Shown in pieces: positions 33,187-42,392 of a stretch of 64,000 bases of DNA. A program made the translations under genes and the position numbers. The stretch is taken from the NCBI RefSeq assembly GCF_041199995.1, contig NZ_CP165646.1, positions 2,108,001-2,172,000 of the forward strand, in the 5' to 3' direction. How positions within the stretch are numbered: position 1 is the stretch's first letter; each line of letters starts with the position of its first letter. A model generated the notes under the pieces. It was not told the origin of the DNA and ran no database searches. It saw nothing but the letters and a program-made list of their open reading frames with translations. The stretch is from Leptotrichia sp. HSP-342 (GTDB lineage: Bacteria > Fusobacteriota > Fusobacteriia > Fusobacteriales > Leptotrichiaceae).

Positions 33187-35016
33187 CTATTCCACAGTTA
33201 CTGATTTTGCCAAGTTTCTTGGTTTATCAACATCATTTCCTTTTAATTTTGATAAATAATATGCCAATAACTGATGAATTACGATTGTAGGAAATCCCGC
33301 ATAGTCATCTTCTACATTTGGAATATAGAACACTTCATCAGCCACTTCTTCTACAACTGTATTTCCTTCTTTCGCAATCGCAATAACATAAGCTCCTCTT
33401 GAGGTAACTTCTTTTATATTTGATACTGATTTTTCAAACAAGTCCGACTGTGTAACATTTACAACAACTGGCACTCCATCTGTAATTAGTGCTATAGTTC
33501 CGTGTTTTAATTCTCCAGAGGCAAAAGCTTCTGAATGAATATATGAAATTTCTTTAGATTTTAATGCACCTTCTACAGCAATTACATAGTCAAGCCCACG
33601 TCCAAGATAGAACATGCTTTCATTATCTTTAATCTTATCTGCAACATCTTTTATTTTTTCATTATATTCCAGCATTTTCTGAATGCTTTGTTCCACTTCA
33701 TATAATTTCTTAATGTTCTCAGTAGCTTCATCTTTTGTAATTTTTCCAAATTTATATGCAAAGTCTATTGCCATCAAGTATAAAATAACCATCTGAGTTG
33801 TATACGCCTTTGTAGAGGCAACAGCAATTTCAGGCCCTGCCCAAGTGTAAATAACATGATCTGCTTCCCTTGCTATCGAAGAACCAACTACGTTTGTAAT
33901 TGCAACAACTCTTGCTCCATGTCTTTTTGCCTCTTTCATAGCTTCAAGCGTATCTAAAGTTTCTCCAGACTGGCTTAACACAATAACTAAAGCGTTATCA
34001 TTAATTACAGGATTTCTATATCTAAATTCTGATGCAATGTCGACATCCACACGGATTCTTGTTTTTTTCTCAATAATATACTTTCCAACAAGCCCAGCAT
34101 GGTAAGCGGTTCCACAAGCTACAATATAAATATCATTAATTCCTTCCAAATATTCCTTTGTAAGCCCTGCATCATCAAAATTAATGTTATAATTTTCGTC
34201 AACTCTGCTGTTCAAAGTTTTTATAAGCACTTCTGGCTGTTCAAAAATTTCTTTTTCCATAAAATACTCATATCCACCTTTAGAAGCAGCTTCCAAATCC
34301 CACTCAATATGAGTTATGTCTCTTTTTATCTCATTCCCGTCTACATCCATAATTTTTACAGAGTCTTTTTTTATTTCCACAATTTCATTATTTTCAATCA
34401 AGTATACATCTCTAGTATATTTCAAAATTGCAGGAATATCTGACGCAATAAAGTTTTCTCCATCTCCAAGCCCTACAATAAGTGGACTTTCCTTTCTTGC
34501 CGCAATAATTCTGTCAGGCTCGTTTACAGACATAATTCCAAGTGCATACGCACCTTTTATAACTTTTAACAATTTCTTTACTGTTTCAAGCAAGTCTCCT
34601 GTATAAAGTTCATCTAGCAAATGTGCCACAACTTCTGTATCAGTTTCTGATTTAAACTCATACCCTTTTGCAACTAAATCTTTTTTTAGTTCCAGATAAT
34701 TTTCAATAATTCCGTTATGAACAACAACTAATGTTTTATCCTTGTTAAAATGAGGATGTGAATTTTCATCAGATGGCTTACCATGTGTTGCCCATCTTGT
34801 ATGCCCTATCGCAACTGTCCCTAAAAGCGGATGTTTTTCTAGTTCATCAGCTAGATTCTGCAATCTTCCCACTTTTTTTACAATCTCAAATTTCTCATTT
34901 CCAGTATTAACAGCAATTCCAGCTGAATCATATCCTCTGTACTCCAACTTTTCTAACCCGTCAATAACAAATTCCTGAGCATTTTTAGCTCCAATGTAAC
35001 CTACAATTCCACACAT
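33187..35016 (-). CDS. glmS: Glucosamine-6-phosphate synthase
   Basis: This 609-aa enzyme makes glucosamine-6-phosphate from fructose-6-phosphate and glutamine, the first step to UDP-GlcNAc for peptidoglycan and LPS. The start is MCGIVGYIGAKNAQEF at ATG 35014-35016 (GGAG upstream), which leaves the catalytic Cys at the N-terminus. The frame open to 35031 is ignored. The glutaminase domain shows GHTRWATHGKPSDENSHPH. Two SIS domains contain VACGTAYHAGLVGKY and VLSQSGETLDTLEAMK. The C-terminus DKPRNLAKSVTVE is typical. Expression should be controlled by the glmS ribozyme in its leader. Confidence 0.97.
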   Translation of the reverse strand: MCGIVGYIGAKNAQEFVIDGLEKLEYRGYDSAGIAVNTGNEKFEIVKKVGRLQNLADELEKHPLLGTVAIGHTRWATHGKPSDENSHPHFNKDKTLVVVHNGIIENYLELKKDLVAKGYEFKSETDTEVVAHLLDELYTGDLLETVKKLLKVIKGAYALGIMSVNEPDRIIAARKESPLIVGLGDGENFIASDIPAILKYTRDVYLIENNEIVEIKKDSVKIMDVDGNEIKRDITHIEWDLEAASKGGYEYFMEKEIFEQPEVLIKTLNSRVDENYNINFDDAGLTKEYLEGINDIYIVACGTAYHAGLVGKYIIEKKTRIRVDVDIASEFRYRNPVINDNALVIVLSQSGETLDTLEAMKEAKRHGARVVAITNVVGSSIAREADHVIYTWAGPEIAVASTKAYTTQMVILYLMAIDFAYKFGKITKDEATENIKKLYEVEQSIQKMLEYNEKIKDVADKIKDNESMFYLGRGLDYVIAVEGALKSKEISYIHSEAFASGELKHGTIALITDGVPVVVNVTQSDLFEKSVSNIKEVTSRGAYVIAIAKEGNTVVEEVADEVFYIPNVEDDYAGFPTIVIHQLLAYYLSKLKGNDVDKPRNLAKSVTVE

Positions 35017-35054
35017 AATTTTCTCCTTCAATAATATAAAATTACTAGAAAATG

Positions 35055-35217
35055 CTACTATAATACCTTTGTAACTCCAATTACTCAGAATTTTTGTGTA
35101 TCATTAAGGTTGTAACCACCTAAAGAGCATCCGCCGATAATTCGATAACTCTTTTCCCTCGTCTCCTTTTAAAGCAATATTTTTCCTAATTAATTATCCC
35201 AAAAGGACTGGCGCTTT
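35055..35217 (-). ncRNA. glmS ribozyme (glucosamine-6-phosphate-responsive)
   Basis: The minus-strand leader of glmS contains the cleavage site context AAAAGCGCCAGTCC, with cleavage expected before the G at 35214. It is followed by the conserved core GGAGACGAGGG, TTATCGAA and ATCGGCGGATGCTCTTT, and then a GGTGGTTACAACC-type 3' domain. These are hallmark blocks of the glmS ribozyme, which self-cleaves the mRNA when GlcN6P binds and so lowers glmS expression. The 3' boundary is approximate. Confidence 0.88.
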
Positions 35218-35243
35218 TCAACTTTTATTTTCTAGTTCAAATG

Positions 35244-35272
35244 ATTATATCAAATTTTTTATATTTTTTCAA
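35244..35272 (-). promoter_or_regulatory. Promoter of the glmS ribozyme-mRNA
   Basis: Minus-strand TTGAAA (35267-35272), 17-base spacer, TATAAT (35244-35249). Transcription would start near 35237, about 22 bases upstream of the ribozyme cleavage site. Confidence 0.75.
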
Positions 35273-35393
35273 TATGTGAAACTTATTTTTGATTGGGCTG
35301 TATACAGTATATTGTTTAATTTAAGTACAATAATTGAATGTATAAGAAGCAAGGAAAGAGCATGTAAATCTTCTTATTCCCTGCTTTTTTTCT

Positions 35394-35870
35394 TTATAAA
35401 GAAGTTAAGTAGTCAACTAATTCTTTTTCAATTTGTGCATTAAACTTTCCAATTCGGAAGTTGTATTTAATATCCTCAAAGCTTTCTGGATTTTCTTCCA
35501 TTTCCTTTTTTACCACAGCTGGAAATTCATTCCAAAAAGTATTGTATTTTCCATCAACATACGAAATCAATGTAGGTATTTTAATTCTTTCATCTGTATC
35601 TGGAAAAAATTCTTTGGCAGTTTCCCTTGAACGATAGTCAATTTTTATTTTATTGTTCAAGTCACTGAATTTTTTTAGGAAAGGGACAGTTGCACGGCAA
35701 TCTGGGCAGTAAACCTGTGCTACTGCAATAATTATAATATCTTTGTCTATATTTTTGATAGCTTTTTCAGTTTCTTCAGATAAAGAAATTTTTTCTATAA
35801 TTCTTAATTGCTTTTTATCTTCTTCTGCCTCAGTTACTTCAAATTTTAAATAATCTTCAAATGTTCCCAT
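35394..35870 (-). CDS. Cytoplasmic thioredoxin-like protein (CPDC)
   Basis: About 158 aa from ATG 35868-35870, with GAGGTG 6 bases upstream; a GTG three codons earlier is the alternative. A thioredoxin fold is indicated by IIIIAVAQVYCPDCRATVPFLKKF, with redox Cys55/Cys58, and the cis-proline segment RIKIPTLISY. There is no signal peptide. The C-terminal helices (NFRIGKFNAQIEKELVDYL) are not typical of Trx1. It resembles the thioredoxin-family proteins of Firmicutes that start with an extended helix. Specific substrates are unknown. Confidence 0.8.
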   Translation of the reverse strand: MGTFEDYLKFEVTEAEEDKKQLRIIEKISLSEETEKAIKNIDKDIIIIAVAQVYCPDCRATVPFLKKFSDLNNKIKIDYRSRETAKEFFPDTDERIKIPTLISYVDGKYNTFWNEFPAVVKKEMEENPESFEDIKYNFRIGKFNAQIEKELVDYLTSL

Positions 35871-36005
35871 ATTTTTCACCTCACAAATTTATTTTTATTC
35901 CTTTTAGTATTGTATCATTATTGTATGAATTTTTGCAAGTTTTTAAAATTTTAATTCAAATTTTTGGTGGAATGTGTTAAAATCAATATAGGAGGAAATT
36001 TTATT

Positions 36006-36812
36006 ATGTATAAAGCTGTTGTAAGTGATTTAGATGGAACACTTTTAAATGAAGAGCATAAAGTTAGTTCATTTACGAAAGAAACAATTGAATTATTACT
36101 AAAAAAAGGAATAAAATTTTATATTGCAACTGGACGTGGGTACACTGGTGCAAAAGAGATAATGGATGAAATTGGCTTTAAAATACCACTAATTACATCA
36201 AATGGCGCTAGAATCATAGATGAAAATGGTTTAGAAATTTACATCAACAATATTGAGCAAAAATACGTGGATAAAATTTTTTCAATTGACTATAAATCAT
36301 TTGACAAGGGAATAATTTTAAATGGATTCTCAGGCAATCATTGGTACGTAACAGAAGATGCCAGGGACTATTTTTATGCTCAAAAGCCAAATAGAAAGCA
36401 ATATCCGGAGCAGATTGAATGGGAGAACTTTGAAAAACTTGCCTTTACAAAAATATTTTTTTTAGGCAAGCACGAAAAACTGCTGGAAATAGAAAAGGAA
36501 GTCCGGAAGATAACAAACGGAGGAGTCAATATAGTATTTGTAAATGAAAAAAGTCTGGAAATTTTTTCCAAAGACTGTGATAAAGCTGTTGCAGCAGAAT
36601 TTTTATTAAAAAGAGATGGACTGACATTACAAGAGGCTGTTTCATTTGGAGATGGATTTAATGACTATGATTTAATAACTCAAACTGGATTAGGGTTTGC
36701 AATGAAAAATTCGATTTATTTATTGCTTGAGAAATTGACAGATACAGAAGTTATCGAAAGTAATACAAATGATGGAATGGCTAAGAAAGTAAGGGAAATT
36801 TTTAATCTTTAA
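36006..36812 (+). CDS. HAD-superfamily Cof-type phosphatase, copy 1
   Basis: This 268-aa protein starts at ATG 36006 (AGGAGG 9 bases upstream); the earlier in-frame ATG at 35964 is unsupported. HAD motifs: I in VVSDLDGTLLN, II in IATGRGYTGAK, III at KAVAAEFLLKRDG, IV in SFGDGFNDYDLI. A C2-type cap makes it a Cof/YidA-like sugar-phosphate phosphatase. It is very similar to copy 2 at 37333-38145 and less so to copy 3. The substrate is unknown. Confidence 0.92.
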   Translation: MYKAVVSDLDGTLLNEEHKVSSFTKETIELLLKKGIKFYIATGRGYTGAKEIMDEIGFKIPLITSNGARIIDENGLEIYINNIEQKYVDKIFSIDYKSFDKGIILNGFSGNHWYVTEDARDYFYAQKPNRKQYPEQIEWENFEKLAFTKIFFLGKHEKLLEIEKEVRKITNGGVNIVFVNEKSLEIFSKDCDKAVAAEFLLKRDGLTLQEAVSFGDGFNDYDLITQTGLGFAMKNSIYLLLEKLTDTEVIESNTNDGMAKKVREIFNL

Positions 36813-36852
36813 AAAAGTATTTTATGAATAAATAAGAGAGGGAAGGTAAATA

Positions 36853-37215
36853 ATGAACAAAGTAGCATTAGTTGTAGATGATACATCTTATATTAGGGAA
36901 GATATAAAAGATATTTTAGAGGAACAAGGATACAAGGTATTTGAAGCAGGTGATGGACTGGAAGCTGTGGAAATGTATAAAAAAGTAAATCCTGCAATCG
37001 TAACAATGGATATAAACATGCCAAGAATGCATGGATTAAAAGCCACACAAGTCATCACGGATTTTGACAAGGATGCCAAAATTATGATTTGTAGCACAAT
37101 GGTTATGTTCCCAAATTATATGAAAATGGGAAAAGAAGCTGGAGCAAAGGCATTTTTATCAAAGCCTTTTGATGAAGATGAATTTATGAATGAATTTTCA
37201 AAATTATTTTTATAG
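36853..37215 (+). CDS. Stand-alone CheY-like receiver protein
   Basis: This 120-aa protein is a single receiver domain. It has an acidic pocket (D9, D10 in LVVDDTSYIRED), phospho-acceptor D53 in IVTMDINMPRMHG, a switch Ser/Thr in MICSTMV and the conserved Lys in FLSKPFDEDEF. It has no output domain and no adjacent kinase or chemotaxis gene. It lies between two HAD phosphatase copies, 40 bases after the first and 117 before the second, all on the plus strand. It may act by protein-protein contact as CheY or Spo0F do. Confidence 0.92.
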   Translation: MNKVALVVDDTSYIREDIKDILEEQGYKVFEAGDGLEAVEMYKKVNPAIVTMDINMPRMHGLKATQVITDFDKDAKIMICSTMVMFPNYMKMGKEAGAKAFLSKPFDEDEFMNEFSKLFL

Positions 37216-37332
37216 TTTGTTTTTTTGTCTTTATAAATTTTTAAATATAATAATTTTTTATTTGTTTTAGTATTTATAGAAAATGGTTTAGTAAAATAAA
37301 ATATGTAAACTTAGAAAAGGAGAAAAAATCAA

Positions 37333-38145
37333 ATGTTTAAGGCTGTTGTAACTGATTTGGACGGAACACTTTTAAATGGAGAGCATAAAGTAAGTGAATT
37401 TACTAGGAAAACAGTAAAACTGCTGTTAAAAAAAGGAATTAAGTTTTATATTGCAACTGGAAGAAATTATTTAGGAGCAAAGGAGGCTATGGACGAGCTT
37501 GATGTACAAGTCCCTTTGATTACTTCACATGGATCTGTTGCTTTTGATGAAAACGGAAATGAGATTTTTTCAAATAAACTTAAAAGAGAATATTTGGATA
37601 AAGTTCTGAATATTGATTATAAGTCATTTGGGAAAGATATTATTATAACTGGATATGCCGGACCAAACTGGTTTGTTACAGAAAATTTGAGGGAATATTT
37701 TTATAACAAGAAGCCTGACAGAACTAGATACCCTCAGCAGATTACTTCTGAAGAATTTAAAAAACAAGACTTTACAAAAATCTTTTTCCTTGGAGAAGAT
37801 CATGATGAATTACTGGAACTGGAAAATGAAATAAAAAGAGTAATTGGTGAGGAAAATATAAGTCTTTTATTTGCAAATGAAGGAAGTCTAGAGGTTTTTC
37901 CTGCAGATTGTAACAAAGCCAAAGCGGCAGAAGTGCTGCTGGAAAGAGATGGATTGACATTGAAGGATGCTGTTTCATTTGGGGACGGACTGAATGACTA
38001 TGACTTGATAACTCAAACAGGGCTTGGATTTGCAATGGAAAATTCGATTTATTTATTGCTTGAAAAATTAACAGACACAGAAATTATTGCAAGCAATGCA
38101 AATGATGGAATGGCCAAAAAAGTTCGAGAGATATTTGATTTATAA
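37333..38145 (+). CDS. HAD-superfamily Cof-type phosphatase, copy 2
   Basis: This 270-aa protein has HAD motifs VVTDLDGTLLN, IATGRNYLGAK, KAAEVLLERDG and SFGDGLNDYDLI. Most of the sequence matches copy 1 (for example KLLLKKGIKFYIATGR, and the shared C-terminal stretch IYLLLEKLTDTE). The high similarity points to a recent duplication that now flanks the receiver gene. GGAG precedes the ATG. Substrate unknown. Confidence 0.92.
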   Translation: MFKAVVTDLDGTLLNGEHKVSEFTRKTVKLLLKKGIKFYIATGRNYLGAKEAMDELDVQVPLITSHGSVAFDENGNEIFSNKLKREYLDKVLNIDYKSFGKDIIITGYAGPNWFVTENLREYFYNKKPDRTRYPQQITSEEFKKQDFTKIFFLGEDHDELLELENEIKRVIGEENISLLFANEGSLEVFPADCNKAKAAEVLLERDGLTLKDAVSFGDGLNDYDLITQTGLGFAMENSIYLLLEKLTDTEIIASNANDGMAKKVREIFDL

Positions 38146-38168
38146 GATTGAAGAAAGAAGGAAAACTT

Positions 38169-38993
38169 ATGTATAAAGCAGTTATTAGTGATTTGGATGG
38201 AACTTTGCTAAGCAGAGGTCATCATGTTACAAAATTTACTAAAAATGTAATAAAGGAAATAATAAAAAAAGGAGTAAATTTTTATATTGCCTCAGGCAGA
38301 AGTTATGATCAAATTGGATATGTGACTGAACAGCTTGAAGTAAAGATTCCAGTTATAGCAGCAAATGGTGCAAGAATTTTTGATGCAGATGGAAATATGA
38401 TATATGAAAAAGGATTGTCAAGTAAAGCAGCAACAGCAATATTGGCGCTTGATTACGAGAATATTGCAGAAGGTTCACACCTAAACATTTTTTCAGGAAA
38501 TGACTGGATTATTACCAAAGGAACGGCTCAAAAAGTGTATGACAGAATTCCAAGAGATGTAAAAGTTGACTTTAAGGAAGTTCCAAAAAATGAATTAAAA
38601 AATTTGGATATATTAAAAATATTCTACATTGGAGATCATGAGCAACTTACAAACTTAGAAAAAGCCATCTTGAAAATAACAGATGATGTAAATGTTATCT
38701 TTGTAAGTGATTACTGTATGGAAGTTATGGCAAAAGGTGCAAATAAAGGAGCGGCGGCAAAATTCTTGTTAGAAAGGGAAGGCTTGGAACTAAAGGATGC
38801 AGTAGCCTTTGGTGATGGTGAGAATGATTTTGAAATGCTTACAATGGTTGGAAAAGGCTATGCAATGGGAAATTCCATCGACAGGCTAAGAAAACTGTTA
38901 CCAAAAGATTTTGAATTTGTTAGAGAAAATACGGAAGATGGAGAAGCTGTGAAATTACAGGAGCTGTTTTTGGAAAGAGCAAAAAATCTTTAA
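38169..38993 (+). CDS. HAD-superfamily Cof-type phosphatase, copy 3
   Basis: This protein of about 274 aa starts at ATG 38169 (AAGGAAAA upstream); the earlier in-frame ATG at 38148 is close to the previous stop. Motifs: VISDLDGTLLSRG, IASGRSYDQIG, KGAAAKFLLEREG and AFGDGENDFEML. It diverges more from copies 1 and 2, which suggests an older duplication and perhaps another substrate. It probably shares a transcript with copy 2. Confidence 0.92.
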   Translation: MYKAVISDLDGTLLSRGHHVTKFTKNVIKEIIKKGVNFYIASGRSYDQIGYVTEQLEVKIPVIAANGARIFDADGNMIYEKGLSSKAATAILALDYENIAEGSHLNIFSGNDWIITKGTAQKVYDRIPRDVKVDFKEVPKNELKNLDILKIFYIGDHEQLTNLEKAILKITDDVNVIFVSDYCMEVMAKGANKGAAAKFLLEREGLELKDAVAFGDGENDFEMLTMVGKGYAMGNSIDRLRKLLPKDFEFVRENTEDGEAVKLQELFLERAKNL

Positions 38994-39064
38994 TTTTACA
39001 GAAAAAAGATTAAATTAGTATAGAAATAGTATTTATTTGATAAAAAAGTTCTAAAAAAATTTCG

Positions 39065-39108
39065 AAATAATCGTTATTATAATAAATAGTAGCGATTATT
39101 TTTTTATT
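39065..39108 (+). terminator. Terminator of the HAD gene cluster
   Basis: AAATAATCG pairs with CGATTATTT around an AT-rich inner stem, followed by TTTTTTATT, about 70 bases after copy 3. Confidence 0.65.
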
Positions 39109-39161
39109 ATTTTGGCACAACCAAAACGATATTTCCTATTGACTGTGCCATTAGTGTTTTT

Positions 39162-40184
39162 CTAATTTTTAGTAGAAATCGCATCTACATCATATTGTTT
39201 TTCTAGCTCAATTTGAGAATTATTCTTTAAGTCATAATAAGCTGCAACACCTATCATAGCAGCATTATCAGTGCAATATTCCATTTTTGGAAAATAAACT
39301 TCTATTTGATTACCTTCATTAGTTTGAATATTTTTAAATTCCGAAAATTTTTCACGAAGTCTTCTATTTGCTGAAACACCACCTGCGACAAGTATCGTTT
39401 TCACATCTTTTTCCTTTACAGCTATCAATATTTTATCATATAAGACATTTACAATAATTTCCTGAAGAGATTTTGCAATATCTTCTTTTGAAATAGGATT
39501 ACCTTTCATCTTTTGATTATTTACATAATTAGTTATAAAAGTCTTTATTCCACTAAAACTGAAGTTGTAGCCGTTAATTTTTGGTTTTTTTATTTTTAAA
39601 ATATCTTCTCCATTTACTGATAGTCTATCAATATGTGGCCCTCCTGGATATTCTAATCCCAATATTCTTGCAATTTTATCATAAGTTTCTCCAACAGCAT
39701 CGTCCAATGTTTCACCAAGTAAATCAGTAATTATTTTTCCATTTTCTTCGTAAATATAATACAAGTTTGTATGTCCGCCTGATACAACTAGTGATATTGC
39801 AGGTAATTTTACATCGTTATCAATAAAACTTGAGAAAATATGTCCATTAATGTGATTTACTGGAAGTAGCGGAATATTGTTGGCATAACTCAAGGATTTT
39901 GCGAACATCAAGCCTACAAGCAGGGAACCGATAAGTCCAGGAGTATTTGTTACAGCGATGTAATCGATATCGCTTAATTGACAATTTGCTTTTTCCAGAG
40001 CTTCAGTAAATACTGGTAAAATATTTTCAATGTGATGCCGTGAGGCAATTTCAGGAACTACCCCTCCAAATTCCTTATGAATATCAATCTGAGTGGAAAT
40101 AATATTGCTTAAAATCTTTTTTCCATCTTCTACAACTGCAACGGAAGTTTCATCACAGGATGTTTCAAATGCAAGTATTTTCAT
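39162..40184 (-). CDS. tsaD: tRNA threonylcarbamoyladenosine synthase subunit TsaD
   Basis: This 340-aa protein transfers the threonylcarbamoyl group to A37 of ANN-decoding tRNAs, with TsaB and TsaE. The N-terminal ASKHA-fold motif is ILAFETSCDETSVAVV. The metal ligands are H111 and H115 in VNHINGHIFS. SGGHTNLYY, GETLDDAVGETYDK, VAGGVSANRRLR and YCTDNAAMIG are all present. The length is normal. It lies 47 bases downstream of the GT9 gene. Confidence 0.96.
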   Translation of the reverse strand: MKILAFETSCDETSVAVVEDGKKILSNIISTQIDIHKEFGGVVPEIASRHHIENILPVFTEALEKANCQLSDIDYIAVTNTPGLIGSLLVGLMFAKSLSYANNIPLLPVNHINGHIFSSFIDNDVKLPAISLVVSGGHTNLYYIYEENGKIITDLLGETLDDAVGETYDKIARILGLEYPGGPHIDRLSVNGEDILKIKKPKINGYNFSFSGIKTFITNYVNNQKMKGNPISKEDIAKSLQEIIVNVLYDKILIAVKEKDVKTILVAGGVSANRRLREKFSEFKNIQTNEGNQIEVYFPKMEYCTDNAAMIGVAAYYDLKNNSQIELEKQYDVDAISTKN

Positions 40185-40231
40185 GGTTTTCTCTCTTTCT
40201 TCTTTTTGTTTTTCATTTTTCTCTTCAATTT

Positions 40232-41275
40232 TTAATTGTCATATTCCTTAACAATTTTGTTAAATACAGTTTCTACAGAAATTCCAGCCATACAATCTGC
40301 ATATTTCTTAGGAAATTTGTCATCTCCATAAAGTGAATGTGGCGGACAGTTTGGATTATTTAGTAAAAATGTACTTTTTTCAAAGGAAAATAATTTTGGA
40401 TCAGTTGGTCCAAAAAATACAAAAGTTTTGACTTTTACGGCTCTAGCTATATGGAAAGGGCCTGAATCGTTTACAATTGATGCTTTGGCATATTTTAGTA
40501 ATATTCCACTTTCTTTAAAAGAGATTTTTCCACACAAATCAATCACTCGTCCATCTCCATCAGCTTTTACAACATTCGCATCTTCTTTTCCACCAATCAC
40601 AAAAATTCTTAACTTTTCATTATTTTTTACAAATTTACTTTCATTTTTGAGAAACTTTTTTGCCAGTTCATCATAATAAGGCCACTTTTTTGTAAATTTA
40701 GAAGCTCCTGGAGCCAACACAAAATAACTTCCGTCTTTCAAATCATATTTTTGTACAAATTCTTCTTCTATTTTTTTATCAACATAAAATTCCAGATTAT
40801 CTCCAAATCCATTTTTCATATTTTTATCAGAAAAACTTATTCCCAGTTTTTTTAATGCTGTAAAATAACTTTCAACAATTGTACAATCTGCGTTATATGT
40901 AATAAGTTTCGCTTTTACAAGTATAGTTTTCCACCATTTTCTTTTTTTATATCGGCAATACTGAGTGTGTCTATTTTCAAGGATTTTTCCAATAATTCTA
41001 GAAAGAAATTTAGAATGTAAATCAATAACGTAGTCATAATTCTCTATTTTCAGCTTATTTATAATATCTTTTATATAATTTCTATCCTTGCTTTTTCTTT
41101 TATCAAAAATCACCAAATTTCTAATTTCGGGATTCAATGAAATTGCCCCAGAAAAAGTATTATAAACTATAAAATCTATCACAGCCTCTGGATACTTCTC
41201 TTTAATTGCCCTTATCACTGGAGTTGTAAGAACCACATCTCCAAATGAACTAAATCTTATTATTAATATTTTCAT
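40232..41275 (-). CDS. Glycosyltransferase family 9 (heptosyltransferase-like)
   Basis: This 347-aa protein has the ADP-heptose:LPS heptosyltransferase fold: ILIIRFSSFGDVVLTTPVIR at the start, DFIVYNTFSGAISLNPEIRN, VLAPGASKFTKKWPYYDELA, and the C-terminal donor site VNDSGPFHIARAVKVKTFVFFGPTDP. It probably builds the LPS inner core on the cytoplasmic face of the inner membrane. AGGAAAA precedes the ATG. Sugar specificity cannot be read from sequence. Confidence 0.88.
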   Translation of the reverse strand: MKILIIRFSSFGDVVLTTPVIRAIKEKYPEAVIDFIVYNTFSGAISLNPEIRNLVIFDKRKSKDRNYIKDIINKLKIENYDYVIDLHSKFLSRIIGKILENRHTQYCRYKKRKWWKTILVKAKLITYNADCTIVESYFTALKKLGISFSDKNMKNGFGDNLEFYVDKKIEEEFVQKYDLKDGSYFVLAPGASKFTKKWPYYDELAKKFLKNESKFVKNNEKLRIFVIGGKEDANVVKADGDGRVIDLCGKISFKESGILLKYAKASIVNDSGPFHIARAVKVKTFVFFGPTDPKLFSFEKSTFLLNNPNCPPHSLYGDDKFPKKYADCMAGISVETVFNKIVKEYDN

Positions 41276-41513
41276 ATTTTTCCTTTTCTAAATAAGAATA
41301 TTATTTTACTCATTTCATTTAATAAAACAAACACAAGATTTGAGTAAAATAACTTTGTATTTTAAGTTTGACTTTATTTATATTTTATAATTTAAACCTA
41401 CTATTAGTCAAGCATTTTTCAACATATTTTTATGTTAAATCAATTAATTTTAATTTTTAAATAATACAGTCGATAACATTGCAAATTTAAGTTTCAAAAT
41501 AATATAATTGTAA

Positions 41514-41548
41514 AACAAAAAAATACAGTCAATAAATCAACTGTATTT
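41514..41548 (-). terminator. Terminator after the monooxygenase gene
   Basis: AAATACAGT (41521-41529) pairs with ACTGTATTT (41540-41548), and the minus strand continues TTTTTTTGTTTT. It lies 10 bases past the gene. Confidence 0.75.
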
Positions 41549-41557
41549 CAAAAATTT

Positions 41558-41845
41558 TTAAACTAATTTATTAAAAGTCTGAATAATTGGAGCACTTTCA
41601 CACATTTCTACTAATAATGGTACAATTCTAGTAAAATGTCGGCTTGCATTATGCTGCTCAATAGCTTCATTAGATTCCCATTCCTCAACAAAAACCAAAT
41701 GATTTTCTTTTTCGGTATTTTGTTGTAGATGGTATGAAATACATCCTTTTTCCTTACGGCTTTCCTCTATAAGTTCATTACAAAGACTTATAAAATTAGA
41801 TAATTTATCATTTTTCACTTTAAAACTTGCTAATATATGAATCAT
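41558..41845 (-). CDS. ABM-domain (YgiN-like) monooxygenase family protein
   Basis: This 95-aa protein is of the antibiotic-biosynthesis-monooxygenase fold. MIHILASFKVKNDKLSNFIS is followed by SRKEKGCISYHLQQ, FVEEWESNEAIEQHNASRHF and the C-terminal beta-strand. Such small dimeric proteins include quinol monooxygenases and haem-degrading enzymes. The Asn and Trp arrangement of IsdG-type haem enzymes is not evident, so YgiN-like is more likely. AAAGGAG precedes the ATG. It is monocistronic. Confidence 0.8.
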   Translation of the reverse strand: MIHILASFKVKNDKLSNFISLCNELIEESRKEKGCISYHLQQNTEKENHLVFVEEWESNEAIEQHNASRHFTRIVPLLVEMCESAPIIQTFNKLV

Positions 41846-41922
41846 AAATTAATCTCCTTTCTAGGTATATTTTATAAAAAAAAATACCTACATCAATTGT
41901 AAGCATAATATAATTAATATAA

Positions 41923-41999
41923 TGGTGCCTAGAAGAAGATTCGAACTTCCGACCCTACGGGTATGAACCGTATGCTCTAGCCAACTGAGCTATCTAGGC
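41923..41999 (-). tRNA. tRNA-Met, elongator type (anticodon CAT)
   Basis: 77 nt with encoded CCA. Acceptor GCCTAGA, anticodon stem TACGG/CCGTA with loop TTCATAC. The stem lacks the GGG/CCC pairs of initiator tRNA. A tRNA-Ile with lysidine-modified CAT is the alternative, but the anticodon arm looks like elongator Met. Confidence 0.85.
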
Positions 42000-42002
42000 A
42001 TT

Positions 42003-42079
<77 letters not shown>

Positions 42080-42101
42080 ACAATGAAAGTTTGTTATTAA
42101 A

Positions 42102-42189
42102 TGGTGCCTCGGGCCGGACTTGAACCGGCACGGGATAAATTCCCACAGGATTTTAAGTCCTGTGCGTCTACCGATTTCGCCACCAAGGC
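42102..42189 (-). tRNA. tRNA-Leu (anticodon TAA)
   Basis: 88 nt with encoded CCA and a long variable arm (class II). Acceptor GCCTTGG, anticodon in ACTTAAAAT. First gene of the Leu-fMet-Met cluster. Confidence 0.92.
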
Positions 42190-42222
42190 TTATTTTACTT
42201 AAAAAGTAAACTTACGAATAAT

Positions 42223-42251
42223 ATTATATAGTATTTTCCTCTATTTGTCAA
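42223..42251 (-). promoter_or_regulatory. Promoter of the tRNA-Leu-fMet-Met cluster
   Basis: Minus-strand TTGACA (42246-42251), 17-base spacer, TATAAT (42223-42228): both boxes are consensus, 34 bases upstream of tRNA-Leu. Confidence 0.85.
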
Positions 42252-42392
42252 CTCTTTTTTTCGTAATACTCTTTTTACTCAAAAAACAAGAATTATTAAG
42301 TCATTTTACTAATAATAATTTATTTTTTTATATAAATAATTAATCAAAATAATTTAGACATATATAAAATAGAAAAAGTTTAATTAAACTGT

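Noticed and set aside
39113..39150. TGGCACA/TGTGCCA inverted repeat between the HAD cluster and tsaD as a second terminator
   Set aside because: It has a long loop and no poly-T tail on either strand directly after the stem, so I did not list it as a terminator.
41933..42000. tRNA-Ile with lysidine for the first CAT tRNA
   Set aside because: The anticodon arm ACGGTTCATACCCGT resembles elongator Met. The alternative is not fully excluded.
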